Positions 5,773-6,673 of a stretch of DNA of 6,673 nucleotides are shown here, piece after piece. The position numbers were made by a program, and so were the translations under genes. The stretch is from CAZJQD01 sp964548165 [NCBI: uncultured bacterium]. GTDB taxonomy: Bacteria > UBA8481. The notes under the pieces are model-generated. The model was given only the letters and a program-made list of their open reading frames with translations. It ran no database searches and had not been told where the DNA came from. Position 1 is the stretch's first letter, and the number at the start of each line of letters is the position of its first letter. Where the stretch lies: NCBI GenBank assembly GCA_964548165.1, contig CAZJQD010000048.1:1-6673 (forward strand), in the 5' to 3' direction.

Positions 5773-6673
5773 GTGACCGGGCCGCCTGAGTTGCCTTCCG
5801 CCGCCCGGGGGGACGCTCGTCTTCCCGGCCCTTCGGGCGTGTCTCCCCAGCCGGTGCCCGGAACCGCCGAGGCGCTCTGTCGGGCGGTCGCGGGCGGCGC
5901 CTGGGACGCTCTCAAGCTGGTTCCCCGGATGCTCTTCGGGTATCTCCTGCCTCGCCTGCCCGTCATGGGCGGCATGTTTCTCCTCGTCAGCATCCTGCAC
6001 TGGATCCTCCTGGTCATTGTCAACGACGGGTTCGCGAAGGACTCGTGGGCATCCCCCTTCATCGCGGTGAGCGGCAACTTCATCGGCTCGCTCCTCCTCT
6101 ACGGGTGCAGTTCGGCCCTGCTCTGGTCCTTCCTCTTCTCCGTCCTTCGCATGGGGCCGGGCAAGGCGATCACGCATTTTGTCACGCGCCCGATGGCCAT
6201 GGTCCGGCTCGCCAAGAGCGGGGGCGCGCGCGGCGCCGGCATCTTCATCATCGCCGCCGGGTGCTCGCTCTTCTTCGCCGCCATCTTCATGAACTCCCCC
6301 GCGTGCCTGGCCGCCGGGCTCTCCATCACCTTCCTCGGCATGTCGCGCCCCGGGATGATGCTCGCGATGTTTCTCTCCGCGCTCTGGACCGGCGCCACGA
6401 GGAGGATGGGCGAAGAGGGACACAAGGAGTTCCCGCTCATCGCCCGCTACCTGCGCATCTTCATGGGCGGCTTCGCGCCGGGGTTTCTGATCGGAGCCCT
6501 GCTCTTCCTGCCCCAGCTCTTCTTCGACATCCCCGGCCCCGGCCTCGTGGCGGCCCTCCTGGCCTTCGCGCTCTGGGCCCTCGGCGCGCTCCTGGCGCTG
6601 AACATCCTCTTTCCCTCGCCGCCCGGGGGACCCGGCGCATCCGGGGGACCCGGCGCATCCGAGGGACCCGGCG
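5773..6673 (+). CDS. Unrecognised multi-pass membrane protein, 3' end outside window
   Basis: From the GTG at 5773 the frame stays open for 300 codons to the window edge. An in-frame stop at 5743-5745 limits the 5' side, and the GTG is the only start-type codon between it and the coding body; the ribosome binding site is weak (GGGA at 5757-5760). Residues 1-45 form a Pro/Ala/Gly-rich, probably cytoplasmic tail. Hydrophobic helices lie near 64-84, 96-125 (possibly one long or two), 155-173, 177-205, 228-251 and 256-281. A charged loop (207-226, RRMGEEGHKEF) and a basic loop (127-154) separate them. Codon use is strongly G/C-ending like the neighbours, with Leu/Ile/Phe codons forming regular helix blocks. 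After the last helix the protein enters Gly-Gly-Pro-Gly-Ala-Ser repeats that run off the window. I cannot name the family. It could be a transporter-like protein or a membrane anchor for a C-terminal domain beyond the edge. Confidence 0.75.
   Translation, partial: MTGPPELPSAARGDARLPGPSGVSPQPVPGTAEALCRAVAGGAWDALKLVPRMLFGYLLPRLPVMGGMFLLVSILHWILLVIVNDGFAKDSWASPFIAVSGNFIGSLLLYGCSSALLWSFLFSVLRMGPGKAITHFVTRPMAMVRLAKSGGARGAGIFIIAAGCSLFFAAIFMNSPACLAAGLSITFLGMSRPGMMLAMFLSALWTGATRRMGEEGHKEFPLIARYLRIFMGGFAPGFLIGALLFLPQLFFDIPGPGLVAALLAFALWALGALLALNILFPSPPGGPGASGGPGASEGPG
6625..6673 (+). repeat. In-frame 18-bp tandem repeat encoding Gly-Gly-Pro-Gly-Ala-Ser
   Basis: Two identical copies of GGGGGACCCGGCGCATCC (6625-6642 and 6643-6660) are followed by a partial third copy with one change (GAG in place of GGG, Gly to Glu) that reaches the window end. 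The period is a multiple of three and follows the membrane gene's codon phase, so copy number can change without a frameshift. It probably encodes a flexible linker or tail. Confidence 0.85.

Noticed and set aside
5338-6423. Minus-strand open frame (361 codons) opposite the propeller and the right-hand membrane gene
   Set aside because: The product is a charged Glu/Arg/Ala/Gly-rich mixture without domains, while the + strand shows blade repeats and regular membrane helices.

Overview
The window is a GC-rich bacterial chromosome segment (GC clearly above 60 percent by eye). It is tightly packed and every supported gene lies on the + strand. It opens with the C-terminal end of transcription terminator Rho. 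The codon bias (G/C third positions, a GTG start), the lipid-anchored solute-binding protein and the Reg_prop-type propeller suggest an environmental, probably uncultivated, high-GC bacterium. I cannot assign a phylum from this sequence. No tRNA, rRNA, CRISPR array, insertion sequence or phage gene is visible.

Region 1 (1-1324) holds the end of rho, then a Yip1-family multi-pass membrane protein and a small DUF2752 membrane protein with a CPxCGxTR motif. The gaps are 13 and 22 nt, so the three genes probably share transcripts.

Region 2 (1325-5709) starts with a 73-nt intergenic stretch carrying a candidate promoter and a small perfect inverted repeat. A compact four-gene operon follows: a lipoprotein solute-binding protein of the ferric-iron type (FbpA/AfuA/FutA-like), a 511-residue permease with two fused transmembrane domains, a minimal 220-residue ATPase, and a membrane-anchored protein predicted to fold as a roughly seven-bladed Reg_prop-type beta-propeller. 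The spacings are 18 nt, a 4-nt overlap and another 4-nt overlap. The first three genes make a complete importer. The fourth is not a standard transporter component and is the most interesting gene here. It appears to expose a sensor-like propeller outside the cytoplasmic membrane with no signalling output domain.

Region 3 (5710-6673) starts with a short AT-rich promoter-like island. A large multi-pass membrane protein then begins at a GTG codon (5773) and stays open to the end of the window. I do not recognise its family. At the edge it runs into an in-frame 18-bp tandem repeat encoding Gly-Gly-Pro-Gly-Ala-Ser units, probably a flexible linker or tail.
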